64,000 nt of DNA from Mycobacteriales bacterium (GTDB lineage Bacteria; Actinomycetota; Actinomycetes; Mycobacteriales; CADCTP01), in assembly GCA_035995165.1 (NCBI GenBank), contig DASYKU010000019.1, positions 20,813-84,812 on the forward strand. The letters run 5' to 3'. The notes below the pieces were generated by a model that worked only from the letters and a program-made list of their open reading frames with translations, did not search any database and was not told where the DNA came from. Positions 44,108 through 52,681 of this stretch are shown in pieces. The translations under genes and the position numbers were made by a program. How positions within the stretch are numbered: the first letter of the stretch is position 1; every line of letters begins with the position of its first letter.

Positions 44108-44544
44108 TCGTCACCGCGCCGGTCGGCGGCCGGGTGCTGCCGCTGACCGAGGTCCCGGACCCGGTCTTCGCCGAGGCGATGGTCGGTCCCGGGCTGGCGG
44201 TGCTGCCCGCGCTCGAGCCGGGCGTCGCGACCGCGCCGGTGGCCGGCCAGGTCTCGATGCTGCACCCGCACGCGTACGTCGTGGTCGCCGGGGACAGAGG
44301 GGTGCTGGTCCACCTGGGTATCGACACGGTCCGGCTCGGCGGTGCCGGCTTCGAGATGCTGGTCGAGGTCGGCGCCACCGTCGTGAGTGGACAGCCGATG
44401 GTCCGGTGGGACCCGGCGGCGGTTCAGGCGGGCGGTCTGTCCCCGGTATGCCCGGTGGTCGCGCTGGACGCGACCGCCGGTTCACTGTCCGCGCTCGCGT
44501 CCGGGCCCATCTCGGCCGGCAGCAGACTGTTCTCCTGGGACTGA
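44104..44544 (+). CDS. crr: PTS glucose-type EIIA component (Crr-like)
   Basis: This 146-residue cytoplasmic phosphocarrier has the active His in 'GVLVHLGIDTV' (near residue 67) and the second conserved His in 'HPHAYVVV'. It accepts phosphate from HPr and gives it to EIIB. It is translationally coupled to EIIB. The last 121 bases overlap the 3' end of the convergent EIIC gene, so the two transcripts are complementary there. Confidence 0.92.
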   Translation: MIVTAPVGGRVLPLTEVPDPVFAEAMVGPGLAVLPALEPGVATAPVAGQVSMLHPHAYVVVAGDRGVLVHLGIDTVRLGGAGFEMLVEVGATVVSGQPMVRWDPAAVQAGGLSPVCPVVALDATAGSLSALASGPISAGSRLFSWD

Positions 44545-45761
44545 GCCTCCGGGTCGGGCTCCCGGCCCGGAGTCATGAGGTTGAACCTGCGGATCAGGAA
44601 GCGGAACAGGAAGTAGTAGACGACCGCGTACACGACGCCGATCGGCAGGATCAGCAACGGGTTGTGGGTGTTGGACTTCCCGAAGTTCAGCAGGTAGTCG
44701 ATCAGCCCGGCCGAGAAGCCGAACCCGATCTTGACGTTCAGCAGCGCGGCGAGCGCCATCGAGACGCCGGTGAGCAGGGCATGCACCGCGAACAACGCCG
44801 GTGCGACGAACAGGAACGAGAACTCGATCGGCTCGGTCACGCCGGTCACCAGCGAGGTGACGGCGGCGGCGATCATGATGCCGCCGATGACCTTGCGGCG
44901 CTCCGGCCGGGCCTCGTGCACCATGGCCAGCGCCGCGGCCGGCAGCCCGAACATCATCACCGGGAAGAACCCGGCCATGAACGTGCCGGTGCCGTCCTGG
45001 CCGGCGAAGTAACAGGTGAGGTCGCCGTGCTGGACCTGGCCGGCCGCGTTCGTGCAGTCGCCGATGGAGAACCAGACCAGCGAGTTCACGACGTGGTGCA
45101 GGCCGAAGGGCAGCAGGCCCCGGTTGACGACGCCGTAGATGCCGGCCCCGGCGGCGCCGTTGTCGGCGGTCCAGGTGCCGAGCGGGGTGAGCACGTGGTC
45201 GCCGACCCAGGGCCAGACGATCCGGAACACCACGCCGATGAGCAGTCCGGCCACCGCCATCAGGATCGGCACGAACCGGCGGCCGCCGAAGAACGCCAGC
45301 CAGGGCACCAGCTTCACCCGGTGGAACCGCTGCCAGAGGATCGCCGCGGTCAGCCCGATCGTGATGCCGCCGAGCACGCCCGGCACGGCCGAGGTGTCCA
45401 GGTCCTTGGTCAGCGACGTGTAGACGCCGTTGAACGTGAGGTAGCCGACCACCGCGGCCAGCGCGGTCGAACCGTCGGCCCGGCGCGCGTAGCCGATCGC
45501 GACGCCGAGCGCGAACAGCAGCGGCAGGTTGTCGAACACCGCCCCGCCGGCCGCGGCCATCGCGGCGGCCACGTTGTGCAGCCAGTGCAGCCCGCCGTAC
45601 TGGGCCAGGCCGTCGTCGCCGAGCATGTCGGCCTGGCCGAGCCGGAGCAGGATCGCCGCCGCGGGCAGCACGGCGATCGGCATCATCAGGCTGCGGCCGA
45701 TCCGTTGCAGGACCGCGAACGCGCTGCTGGTCCTGGACACGGTGACAGCGGTGCTGGCCAT
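44424..45761 (-). CDS. PTS EIIC component, N-acetylglucosamine/glucose family
   Basis: This 445-residue membrane permease has about ten hydrophobic segments and the EIIC hallmarks 'LPAAAILLRLGQ', 'LLPFGLHHV' and 'GVTEPIEFSFLFVAP'. It binds and translocates the sugar for phosphorylation by EIIB. The C-terminal ~40 residues after 'RRFNLMTPG' are not conserved and lie antisense to the EIIA gene. Two overlapping palindromes (45777-45799) sit 16 bases ahead of its ATG. With EIIB and EIIA it forms a complete split transporter. Confidence 0.92.
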   Translation of the reverse strand: MASTAVTVSRTSSAFAVLQRIGRSLMMPIAVLPAAAILLRLGQADMLGDDGLAQYGGLHWLHNVAAAMAAAGGAVFDNLPLLFALGVAIGYARRADGSTALAAVVGYLTFNGVYTSLTKDLDTSAVPGVLGGITIGLTAAILWQRFHRVKLVPWLAFFGGRRFVPILMAVAGLLIGVVFRIVWPWVGDHVLTPLGTWTADNGAAGAGIYGVVNRGLLPFGLHHVVNSLVWFSIGDCTNAAGQVQHGDLTCYFAGQDGTGTFMAGFFPVMMFGLPAAALAMVHEARPERRKVIGGIMIAAAVTSLVTGVTEPIEFSFLFVAPALFAVHALLTGVSMALAALLNVKIGFGFSAGLIDYLLNFGKSNTHNPLLILPIGVVYAVVYYFLFRFLIRRFNLMTPGREPDPEAQSQENSLLPAEMGPDASADSEPAVASSATTGHTGDRPPA

Positions 45762-45776
45762 GAGACCCTCCAGCTG

Positions 45777-45799
45777 ACTGGTACGTACCGGTCCGGACC
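45777..45799. promoter_or_regulatory. DasR-type operator-like double palindrome ahead of EIIC
   Basis: ACTGGTACGTACCGGT (45777-45792) overlaps the perfect palindrome GGTCCGGACC (45790-45799). The first resembles the dre half-sites ACTGGT/ACCGGT seen at 43818-43833, so both PTS units may answer to one GntR regulator. Confidence 0.55.
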
Positions 45800-45870
45800 A
45801 AAGTGACGTACGAGCCGCGCTCGTGTCAACGGCGGGTAATCCGCTGGCGTCGGTGTGGGACGTTCATGCC

Positions 45871-46839
45871 ATGGGGGACCTGGACGCACTGGACCTGTCC
45901 GGTATCGCGCTCGTGACCGGCCCGGACGGGGTCGAGCTCAGCCGCTGCTTCGGCGCGGCCGACCGCGCGGCCGGGACCCCGAACACGCCCACCACCCGGT
46001 TCGGGATCGCGTCGGTGACCAAGATGTTCACCGCGGCGACGGTGCTGCGGCTCGGCGTCGACCCGGCCGCGCCGGTGGCCTCGCTGCTGCCGCCGTCCCG
46101 CCGGCCCTCGACCCTGCGGCCGGACGTGACCGTGCACCACCTGCTCACCCACACCTCGCACATCGCCGACTACGCCGAGGAGGAGGGCCCCGACCCGGTC
46201 GAGTACGAGACGCTCTGGGTCGACCGGCCCTGCTACCGGATGGAGCGGCCGGCCGACTTCCTGCCGCTGTTCGGCGACCGCCCGCCGTACGGGCCGCCGG
46301 GCGGGGAGTTCCACTACTCCAACGCCGGCTACATCCTGCTCGGCCTGATCGCCGAGGAGGTCTCCGGTCTGTCCTTTGTGGACTGCGTTACGCAGCAGGT
46401 CTTCCAGCCGGCCGGCATGACCGCGACCGGGTTCTTCCGGCTGGACGAGCCGACGCCGGACGTGGCCGTCGGCTACCTGCCCTCCGGCCGGTCCAACGTG
46501 TACTCGATCCCGGTGGTCGGCGGCGCCGACGGCGGCACCCTGGCCACCGCGGCCGACCTGGACCGGTTCCTGCGGGCCGTCGAGGACGGCTCCCTGCTGG
46601 GCGAGCGCCGGGACCTGATGCTCACGCCGTACGTGGAGGTCGACGCCGGGCTCCACTACGGCTACGGCTGTTTCCTCTACGGCGACGGGCGGTTCGGCCA
46701 CGGCGGCGGCGATCCCGGCGTGCACGCGCTCATCCAGCACATCCCCGCCCGGGACACCACCGTCATCGTCCTGCTCAACAACGAAGGCGAGGTCACCGCC
46801 GCCCGCGACCTCCTGGTGGAGGCAGTGCTGTCCGGCTGA
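45871..46839 (+). CDS. Serine hydrolase, class C beta-lactamase family
   Basis: This 322-residue protein has the SxxK nucleophile motif 'IASVTKMFT', YxN in 'HYSNAGY' and a 'GHGGGDPG' in place of KTG. No signal peptide is seen, so it is probably a cytoplasmic esterase or peptidase rather than a resistance enzyme. ATG 45871 is preferred; an in-frame GTG at 45823 would overlap the EIIC promoter. It shares a close junction with the next gene. Confidence 0.88.
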   Translation: MGDLDALDLSGIALVTGPDGVELSRCFGAADRAAGTPNTPTTRFGIASVTKMFTAATVLRLGVDPAAPVASLLPPSRRPSTLRPDVTVHHLLTHTSHIADYAEEEGPDPVEYETLWVDRPCYRMERPADFLPLFGDRPPYGPPGGEFHYSNAGYILLGLIAEEVSGLSFVDCVTQQVFQPAGMTATGFFRLDEPTPDVAVGYLPSGRSNVYSIPVVGGADGGTLATAADLDRFLRAVEDGSLLGERRDLMLTPYVEVDAGLHYGYGCFLYGDGRFGHGGGDPGVHALIQHIPARDTTVIVLLNNEGEVTAARDLLVEAVLSG

Positions 46840-46849
46840 GGGCATGATC

Positions 46850-47608
46850 ATGCGTGTGCGGGTGATGACCTGGAACGTGTGGTGGCGGTTCGGGCCGCGG
46901 TGGCAGGCCCGGCAGCCGGGCATCCTGCGGACGCTGCGGGAGGCCGACGCGGACGCGGTCGCGCTGCAGGAGGTCTGGGGTACGGCCGAGACCACGCAGC
47001 CCGACGAGCTCGCCGCGCAGCTCGGGATGCACGCCGGGTTCGCGGCGCCGTCGTACCCGCCGGAGACCGACGTGCCGCGGGCCGACGACGCCGCGCTCGG
47101 CATCGGGATCCTCAGCCGCTGGCCGATCCTGGCGCTGCGGCCCGAGCCGATGCCGGCCCGGCACCGGGCGTTCGACCCGGTCGCGCTGGTCGCGACGCTG
47201 GACGCGCCGCAGGGTGCGCTGCACGTGATCGTGGCCTGCCTGGAGTACGACCCGGCGTACAACGACGACCGGCTCGCACAAGCAGGACGGATCGCCGAGC
47301 TGGCCACGGATCCGGCCCTGGACGGGGCGTGTCCGGTCGTCGTGGCCGGCGATCTCAACGCACCGGCCGACAGCCGGGTGCTGCGGCCGCTCACCGACGT
47401 GCTCACCGACGCCTGGACGGCGGGCGGTGGTGATCCGGCGACCACCACCGCCCCGCCGGACGCCGGACCGGAGCTGAAGGACCGGCGCATCGACCACGTG
47501 CTCTATCGCCCGGGTCGCTTCGCCCAGCAGGTCACCGTGGCGGGAGCCACCCGGGCCGACGGCCCTTCCGACCACCGCGCGATCGTCGTCGACCTCGGCT
47601 GGAGCTAG
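46850..47608 (+). CDS. Endonuclease/exonuclease/phosphatase (EEP) family protein
   Basis: This 252-residue cytoplasmic protein has the EEP metal and catalytic motifs 'TWNVWW', 'LQEVW', 'VAGDLNAP' and 'PSDHRAIVVDL'. It should cleave a phosphodiester in a nucleic acid, lipid or nucleotide. ATG 46850 is favoured over 46844 by spacing from GAGGG. It lies 10 bases after the serine hydrolase and overlaps the phospholipase gene stop by four bases, tail to tail. Confidence 0.88.
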   Translation: MRVRVMTWNVWWRFGPRWQARQPGILRTLREADADAVALQEVWGTAETTQPDELAAQLGMHAGFAAPSYPPETDVPRADDAALGIGILSRWPILALRPEPMPARHRAFDPVALVATLDAPQGALHVIVACLEYDPAYNDDRLAQAGRIAELATDPALDGACPVVVAGDLNAPADSRVLRPLTDVLTDAWTAGGGDPATTTAPPDAGPELKDRRIDHVLYRPGRFAQQVTVAGATRADGPSDHRAIVVDLGWS

Positions 47609-49677
47609 ACCAGGCCGCCCATCTTGGGGTCGGTGATGGTCTCCTCGCCGGTCTCGACGTGGCCGGCGTAGCGGCGCTCGAAGTGCGGATCGCCGTGCAG
47701 GGAGACGGTCAGGTCGTACCAGCCGCGGCTGCGGGCCAGCTCCCAGCGTTCGGTGACGGTCACGCCCGGGCCGATCGGCCGGGTCCGCAGCCGGGTGCCG
47801 TAACCGTCCTTTATGGACACCTGGGCCCGGCGCCGGCCGGGATTGCGCAGCCGCAGCAGGATCGCCGGCTCGTGCTCGTCGTACGTGGCCCGCACGTCGA
47901 GCTCGTCGGTCGCGTCGCCGCCGGTGATGCCCCGGAAGAAGCCGTTCGGGCCGTGTACGGCGAGGTCGTAGCCCCCGTTCGCGTCGAAGGTGTCGCTCAC
48001 GCGCCTGCCCCTCTCGACCGTGTACGAGCGCGGGTCGGCGCCGACCGGCCGGATCTGGAACACCCCGGTCGCCCGGCCGCTGCTGGCCAGCTCGACCCGG
48101 ACCGTCCCGCCGGTGGCCCGCGCGTCGGCGAACAGCGTGTACGGGATGGCCCGGGCCGGCTTGACCCCGCGCTCCTGGGTCGGCAGCTGCTGGTCGGCCG
48201 GCGGCACCGGCACCTGGTCCGGCTGCCGGGTGAGGTCCTCGGGCCGGAAGTCGTCGGTGTCCGGCAGCCGCGGCGGCCGGCTCCGGTTCGGGTTGCGGAA
48301 GTCGAAGGCGGTGCTGAGGTCGCCGGTGACGGCCCGCCGCCACGGGGTGATGTTGTCCTCCCGCGGCCCGAACCGCCGCTCCAGGAACTTGATCAGCGAC
48401 GTGTGGTCGAACAGCTCCGAGTTCACCCAGCCGCCGCGGGTCCAGGGCGAGACCACGATCATCGGCACCCGCATCCCCAGCCCGTACGGGCCGGCGGGCA
48501 GGTCGGGCTGCCCCGGGAAGATCTCGTTCGTGACCGGCACGGTGGAGATGCCCTGGGCCCGGGAGGCCGGCGGCGTCGGCGGGACCAGGTGGTCGAAGAA
48601 GCCGCCCTCCTCGTCGTAGGTGACGAACAGGACCGTCCTGCCGAAGACGTCCGGGTGGGAGGCGAGGATGTCGATGACCTGGGAGGCGTACCAGGCGCCG
48701 AAGTCCGGCTCCCAGTTCGGGTGCTCGGTGTACGCCTCGGGCGCCACGATCCAGGACACCTGCGGGAGCCGGCCGTGCTCGACGTCGGCCCGGAAGTCCG
48801 CGAGCAGCGCCTCCGGGGACCGGCCCTGGTCGACGACGTGGGTGCCGACCCGGGCCCGGTCGAACAGCGGGTCGCCCGGCTGCGCGTTCTGGTACTGGTG
48901 GAAGTAGAGCAGCGACGTGTCGCCGAAATTGCCGATGAACGGGTCCTGGGTGAAGCCCCAGACGCCGGCGGCGTCCAGCCCGAGCCCGGCGTCCTGGTAG
49001 ATCCGCCAGGAGATCCCCTTGCGCTGCAGCCGTTCCGGGTACGTCGACCAGTCGTAGCCGAGCTCGGCGTTGGTGACGACCGGGCCGCCGTTGGTCCCGT
49101 CGTTGCCGACCCAGCCGGTCCACATGTGGTAGCGGTTCGGGTCGGTCGGGCCGAGCAGCGAGCAGTGGTAGTTGTCGCAGACCGTGAACGCGTCGGCCAG
49201 CGCGTACTGGAACGGGATGTCGTCCCGGCGGTGGTACGTCATCGTCTGCACGCCCTTGTTGGGCGGGAAGTTGTCGTGCTTGCCGCCGTCCCAGGCCGCG
49301 TGCGTGTCGGCCCAGCCGTGCGGCGGGTCGGGCAGGAACATCTTGCCGACGTCCGGCACGTCCGGCCGGTACGGCAGCAGCTCGCCGGTGCCGTCCACGC
49401 CCGGCTGGTGCCAGACGGTCTTGCCGTTCGGCAGGATCGCCGGGTGCGGGTCGTTGAACCCGCGTACGCCGCGCAGGGTGCCGAAGTAGTGGTCGAACGC
49501 GCGGTTCTCCTGCATCAGGAAGACGACGTGCTCGACGTCCTCGATCGAGCCGCTCTTGGAGTGCGCCGGCACGGCCAGCGCCTTGCCCAGGGTCTTGTTC
49601 AGGTCGAGAGGGAGCGCGGCGCCCACCGCGGGCACCCCCGCGAGCTTCAGGAACGTACGGCGGTCGACGTTGACCAT
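47605..49677 (-). CDS. Tat-exported phospholipase C (acid phosphatase/phosphoesterase family)
   Basis: This 690-residue enzyme starts with a twin-Arg signal ('VDRRTFLKLAGVPAVG'), so it is exported folded. The phosphoesterase domain has 'MQENRAFDHYFGTLRG', 'DPNRYHMWTGW', 'TYDEEGGFFDHLVPP' and 'VVSPWTRGG', as in bacterial non-hemolytic phospholipases C. Two C-terminal DUF756-type beta domains (about 500-690) follow. GAGGAGG precedes ATG 49677. It may release phosphate or choline from lipids. A 6-1-6 palindrome lies upstream at 49725. Confidence 0.93.
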   Translation of the reverse strand: MVNVDRRTFLKLAGVPAVGAALPLDLNKTLGKALAVPAHSKSGSIEDVEHVVFLMQENRAFDHYFGTLRGVRGFNDPHPAILPNGKTVWHQPGVDGTGELLPYRPDVPDVGKMFLPDPPHGWADTHAAWDGGKHDNFPPNKGVQTMTYHRRDDIPFQYALADAFTVCDNYHCSLLGPTDPNRYHMWTGWVGNDGTNGGPVVTNAELGYDWSTYPERLQRKGISWRIYQDAGLGLDAAGVWGFTQDPFIGNFGDTSLLYFHQYQNAQPGDPLFDRARVGTHVVDQGRSPEALLADFRADVEHGRLPQVSWIVAPEAYTEHPNWEPDFGAWYASQVIDILASHPDVFGRTVLFVTYDEEGGFFDHLVPPTPPASRAQGISTVPVTNEIFPGQPDLPAGPYGLGMRVPMIVVSPWTRGGWVNSELFDHTSLIKFLERRFGPREDNITPWRRAVTGDLSTAFDFRNPNRSRPPRLPDTDDFRPEDLTRQPDQVPVPPADQQLPTQERGVKPARAIPYTLFADARATGGTVRVELASSGRATGVFQIRPVGADPRSYTVERGRRVSDTFDANGGYDLAVHGPNGFFRGITGGDATDELDVRATYDEHEPAILLRLRNPGRRRAQVSIKDGYGTRLRTRPIGPGVTVTERWELARSRGWYDLTVSLHGDPHFERRYAGHVETGEETITDPKMGGLV

Positions 49678-49724
49678 TTCTCGGTCCTCCTCGCAGGCCT
49701 GCCCGGATCCGGACATCGGACGCT

Positions 49725-49737
49725 AGACGCAGCGTCT
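49725..49737. promoter_or_regulatory. AGACGCAGCGTCT palindrome upstream of the phospholipase gene
   Basis: Perfect six-base arms around one A lie 48 bases ahead of the start codon. It is a candidate operator; no PHO-box repeat was recognised. Confidence 0.3.
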
Positions 49738-49785
49738 GGACGCCGGATTACCACAGGACGAGCGGCCCGCGATACCTGCGCGACG

Positions 49786-50607
49786 TCACGACCTCGCGAC
49801 CGGGACCGGCGTCAGCGTTGCCGTCGCCCACAGCGGGGTGTGGTCGGAGTGCGGGGCGTTGGTCGGGACGGCGCCGAGCGCGGTGAAGTCGCCGCGGGAG
49901 AGGAAGACGTAGTCGATCTTGCGGGTCGGGTGCCGGTAGCCGGCCGCGGTCCCGCAGTGCGCGGCCGAGCACCCGCTGGTGAACGCGTCGGCCGGCGCGC
50001 CGGCCTCGTCGAAGCGGTCGTACAGGGGGCGCATCGCCGGGTTCGCCGGGAGGGCGTTGAAGTCGCCGCCGACGATCACCGGACCGGCGATCCCGCTCGC
50101 GTGCCGGGCGACGGCGGCGACCTGGCTCGGCGTGTTCTTCGGGTCGGTGTCGAGGTGGGTCACGCAGCCGACCAGCGGCTCCCCGTCGAGCGACGACCGG
50201 ACGCAGGCCAGCGCCCGCGGCTCCATCTCGGTCGGGTTCGGCAGCGCCCAGACCCCGACGAGGCTCACGTCCGCGCTGCGGACCAGCACCGCGACGCCGT
50301 AGTCGGTGCCGTCCCAGCACCGGTCCCGGATCGTCGTCGCGAAGTACCCCCGGTACGACAGGTCGGCGGTCAGCTTGTCGTACTGGCTGCGGCAGGCCTC
50401 GTCCAGCGTCACGAAGAACGGCTGCTGGGGGTGCTGGCGGATCTCCTTCTCCAGGTCGTTCACCACCGCGAAGTGGGTCCCGCAGGCGTCGCCGCACATG
50501 TTGAACTGCAATACGGCCAGCTCACCGGGGCCGGTGCCGGCCGCGGCCGGTGCCCAGAGCAGGGCGTACGCGACCGCGACGATCAGGAGGAGCCGGACGA
50601 CGCGCAC
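49786..50607 (-). CDS. Secreted endonuclease/exonuclease/phosphatase family protein
   Basis: This 273-residue protein has a signal peptide (hydrophobic residues ~5-22, 'AAAGTGP' after it). EEP motifs are 'VLQFNMCG', 'VTHLDTD', 'VGGDFNALP' and 'HSDHTPLWATA', with several Cys that may form disulfides outside the cell. It resembles secreted nucleases and sphingomyelinase-like enzymes. It diverges from the DUF4242 gene across 114 bases. Confidence 0.87.
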   Translation of the reverse strand: MRVVRLLLIVAVAYALLWAPAAAGTGPGELAVLQFNMCGDACGTHFAVVNDLEKEIRQHPQQPFFVTLDEACRSQYDKLTADLSYRGYFATTIRDRCWDGTDYGVAVLVRSADVSLVGVWALPNPTEMEPRALACVRSSLDGEPLVGCVTHLDTDPKNTPSQVAAVARHASGIAGPVIVGGDFNALPANPAMRPLYDRFDEAGAPADAFTSGCSAAHCGTAAGYRHPTRKIDYVFLSRGDFTALGAVPTNAPHSDHTPLWATATLTPVPVARS

Positions 50608-50721
50608 CCGCCCAAGATAGGCAGTCGCGGACCCGAACTGGGTACTCGCTCCCGATCTGCCGACCTGTCGTTCTTCCTACGTTCGTGGAGCAACGGAAAT
50701 CCACGATCCGAGGAGCATGCA

Positions 50722-50973
50722 GTGCCGCTGTACATGGACGTACACACGATCGAGGGCGGGGTGAGGGCGGCCGACGTCGAGCAGGCGCACCTGGCCGACC
50801 TGGCCGAGCAGGGCAAGCACGACGTGCGCTACCTGCGCTACTGGGTGGACGAGCCCAACGGCAAGGTGTTCTGCCTGGTCGAGGCCCCGTCCGCGGACGC
50901 CGCCGGCTCGGTGCACAAGGAGGCCCACGGCCTCGTCGCCGACGCCGTCTTCCAGGTCCAGGAGGGGGTGTGA
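50722..50973 (+). CDS. DUF4242 family protein (SCO4226-like)
   Basis: This 83-residue ferredoxin-like-fold protein has 'MDVHTIEGGV', 'AHLADLAEQGKHDVRYLRYWVDEP' and 'VFCLVEAPSADAA', as in DUF4242. A Streptomyces member has been described as nickel-binding. Conserved His residues remain ('DVHTIEG', 'EQAHLAD', 'HKEAHG'). GAGGAGC precedes the GTG. Its stop overlaps the GTG of the secreted protein that follows. Confidence 0.85.
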   Translation: MPLYMDVHTIEGGVRAADVEQAHLADLAEQGKHDVRYLRYWVDEPNGKVFCLVEAPSADAAGSVHKEAHGLVADAVFQVQEGV

Positions 50974-51560
50974 GGACCGCGCTGCGGTTCGGTCGCGTCC
51001 TGGCCGGGCTGGCCGGGGTGACCGCACTGGGTCTCGGGCTCATGGCGGGCTCGCCCGCCGCCGCCGCTCCCGCCCATCAGCACCCCGTCGCAACCGCCCG
51101 TCCCAGTGCGGGGCAGCTCGCCGCGATGAAGGCCGCGACCACCCGCTTCCACAACATCGCGACCGCCGAGGACGCGTCGTACGGCCTGCTGCACGACCAG
51201 GCCGGGATCACCTGCATCGCGATGCCGGGCGAGGGCGGCATGGGCGTGCACTTCGTCAACGGCGACCTGGTCGGGACCCCGACGGTGGACCTCCGCCACC
51301 CCGAGGCCCTGGTCTACGCGCCGGACCGGGACGGCACGCTGCGGCTGGCCGCGCTGGAGTTCATCGTGGACAAGGCGGCCTGGGACGCTCATCACCGGGC
51401 CCGGCCGCAGCTGTTCCGCAACGCGCCGTTCGACCTGACCACCGCCCCGAACCGGTACGGGCTGGCGCCGTTCTACTCCCAGCACGTCTGGCTCTACCAG
51501 CCCAACCCCGCGGGCACGCTGACCATGTGGAACCCCCGGGTCCACTGCCCGTCCTCCTGA
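50970..51560 (+). CDS. Secreted protein of unknown function coupled to DUF4242
   Basis: This 196-residue exported protein has a signal peptide ending near 'SPAAAAPAHQH'. The mature part begins with a His-containing stretch, then a helix 'SAGQLAAMKAATTRFHNIATAE'. It contains 'GITCIAMPGEGGMGVHFVNGDL' (split here as its core) and 'LEFIVDK', features shared with a group of uncharacterised actinobacterial secreted proteins. GTG start overlaps the DUF4242 stop. Many His/Met residues would suit metal binding, which is inference. Confidence 0.78.
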   Translation: MRTALRFGRVLAGLAGVTALGLGLMAGSPAAAAPAHQHPVATARPSAGQLAAMKAATTRFHNIATAEDASYGLLHDQAGITCIAMPGEGGMGVHFVNGDLVGTPTVDLRHPEALVYAPDRDGTLRLAALEFIVDKAAWDAHHRARPQLFRNAPFDLTTAPNRYGLAPFYSQHVWLYQPNPAGTLTMWNPRVHCPSS

Positions 51561-51563
51561 GAA

Positions 51564-51601
51564 CCCGCCGGCCCGGCTCGGGGTGCACCCGGGCCGGCGG
51601 G
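51564..51601 (+). terminator. Intrinsic terminator after the DUF4242 operon
   Basis: An 11-bp perfect stem (51564-51574 with 51591-51601) and a 16-base loop region lie four bases after the stop. Confidence 0.75.
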
Positions 51602-51855
51602 CCTCGCCCTCGCTAGAGGGAGTCGACGTACGCGGCCACCCGCGCCTCGATCGCCTGCGACGAGCTGGAGTCCGCCGGACGGCTCGGCGATGACGACCAC
51701 TCTTCGTGATCTGAGGCCACGGAAAGTAGCGGATCGCGTGGCGCAACGTCGCCCGGTCGCGGAGACCGGTGAGCAGGCAAGAGGTGGGCACCCGGCGCCG
51801 GCATCTGGGCAGTTCTGCCGACGCCCTGCCGCCGCGCCGTTTCTAGCGTCGGGAC

Positions 51856-52086
51856 ATGGACTTCACGATCTCCGCCCTCGCCGCCGAACGGGTCGCCGAC
51901 CTCCGCCGGGACGCGCCGCCGCCACGACCCGAGCACGGGCCCTCCCGTCGGACCCCGCTGCTGCGCCGCCTCATCCACGGCGGAGCTCGGCTTCGCCCGG
52001 CCCACGGGCGGCTCCGGCCGGCTCTGTCAGCGGGGGAACAGTCCGGGCGTGCCGGGACGGACAGAGTTCCGGGGCCCGCGGTGTGA
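51856..52086 (+). CDS. Small hypothetical protein, probably from a leaderless mRNA
   Basis: This 76-residue frame starts 'MDFTISALAAERVADLRRDA', like many short actinobacterial proteins of unknown role. The rest is Arg-rich. A TAGCGT -10-like element (51843-51848) is seven bases ahead of the ATG, with no ribosome site, as expected for a leaderless transcript. It lies 34 bases ahead of the sigma factor gene. Coding status is uncertain. Confidence 0.45.
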   Translation: MDFTISALAAERVADLRRDAPPPRPEHGPSRRTPLLRRLIHGGARLRPAHGRLRPALSAGEQSGRAGTDRVPGPAV

Positions 52087-52120
52087 GCGTGAGCACATCA
52101 CCCGGACCTGAGGAGTCCTC

Positions 52121-52681
52121 ATGCTCGACCAGACCGCTCCGGGCGACCTGCTGGTCGCCGCCCGCGCCGGCGACCGGCGGGCCTGGGACGAGCTGGTGAG
52201 CCGGCACACGGGCCTGCTCTGGTCGGTCACCCGGTCGTTCCGACTCTCCCGGACCGCGGCCGAGGACGTCGTCCAGACCGTCTGGCTGCGACTGCTCGAA
52301 CGCGGCGGCACGATCCGGGACCCGGCCGCGGTGACGGCCTGGCTGGCCACCACGACCCGCCGCGAGTGCCTGGCCGTGCTCCGGCGAAGCGGCGACACCC
52401 TCGGCGAGGACGCGATGCCGGAGCCCGTCGACCGCCGCAGTCCCGAGGACGAGAGCCTGCGGATGGCCCGGGACCGCACGCTCTGGACGGCGTTCGCCCG
52501 GCTCCCGGAGCGCGACGCCCTCCTGCTGCGGCTGCTGACCGACGGCCTGCGCTACCGCGAGGTCGCGGCCGTGCTGGGCGTACCGCTGGGCAGCATCGGC
52601 CCCACCCGGGCCCGCGCGCTCGACCGGCTGCGGGCCGAGCTCGGCCGCGTCGCCCTCCGCGACCTCGCCGACGCGATCTGA
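52121..52681 (+). CDS. ECF-type RNA polymerase sigma factor
   Basis: This 186-residue sigma-70 family protein has region 2 ('DELVSRHTGLLWSVTRSFRLS', 'AEDVVQTVWLRLLE') and region 4 ('LPERDALLLRLLTDGLRYREVAAVLGVPLGSIGPTRARALDRL', conserved core). Region 3 is absent. No anti-sigma gene is adjacent, so control may be transcriptional or through a distant partner. AGGAGTCC precedes the ATG. The stop codon lies inside a 17-bp tandem repeat. Confidence 0.92.
   Translation: MLDQTAPGDLLVAARAGDRRAWDELVSRHTGLLWSVTRSFRLSRTAAEDVVQTVWLRLLERGGTIRDPAAVTAWLATTTRRECLAVLRRSGDTLGEDAMPEPVDRRSPEDESLRMARDRTLWTAFARLPERDALLLRLLTDGLRYREVAAVLGVPLGSIGPTRARALDRLRAELGRVALRDLADAI

Noticed and set aside
51613..52005. 130-residue minus-strand frame ending 'SQAIEARVAAYVDSL'
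   Set aside because: Only the last ~25 residues look protein-like. The rest has no family features, no ribosome site, and overlaps the leader of the small plus-strand gene. It may be a gene remnant, but I cannot support it.
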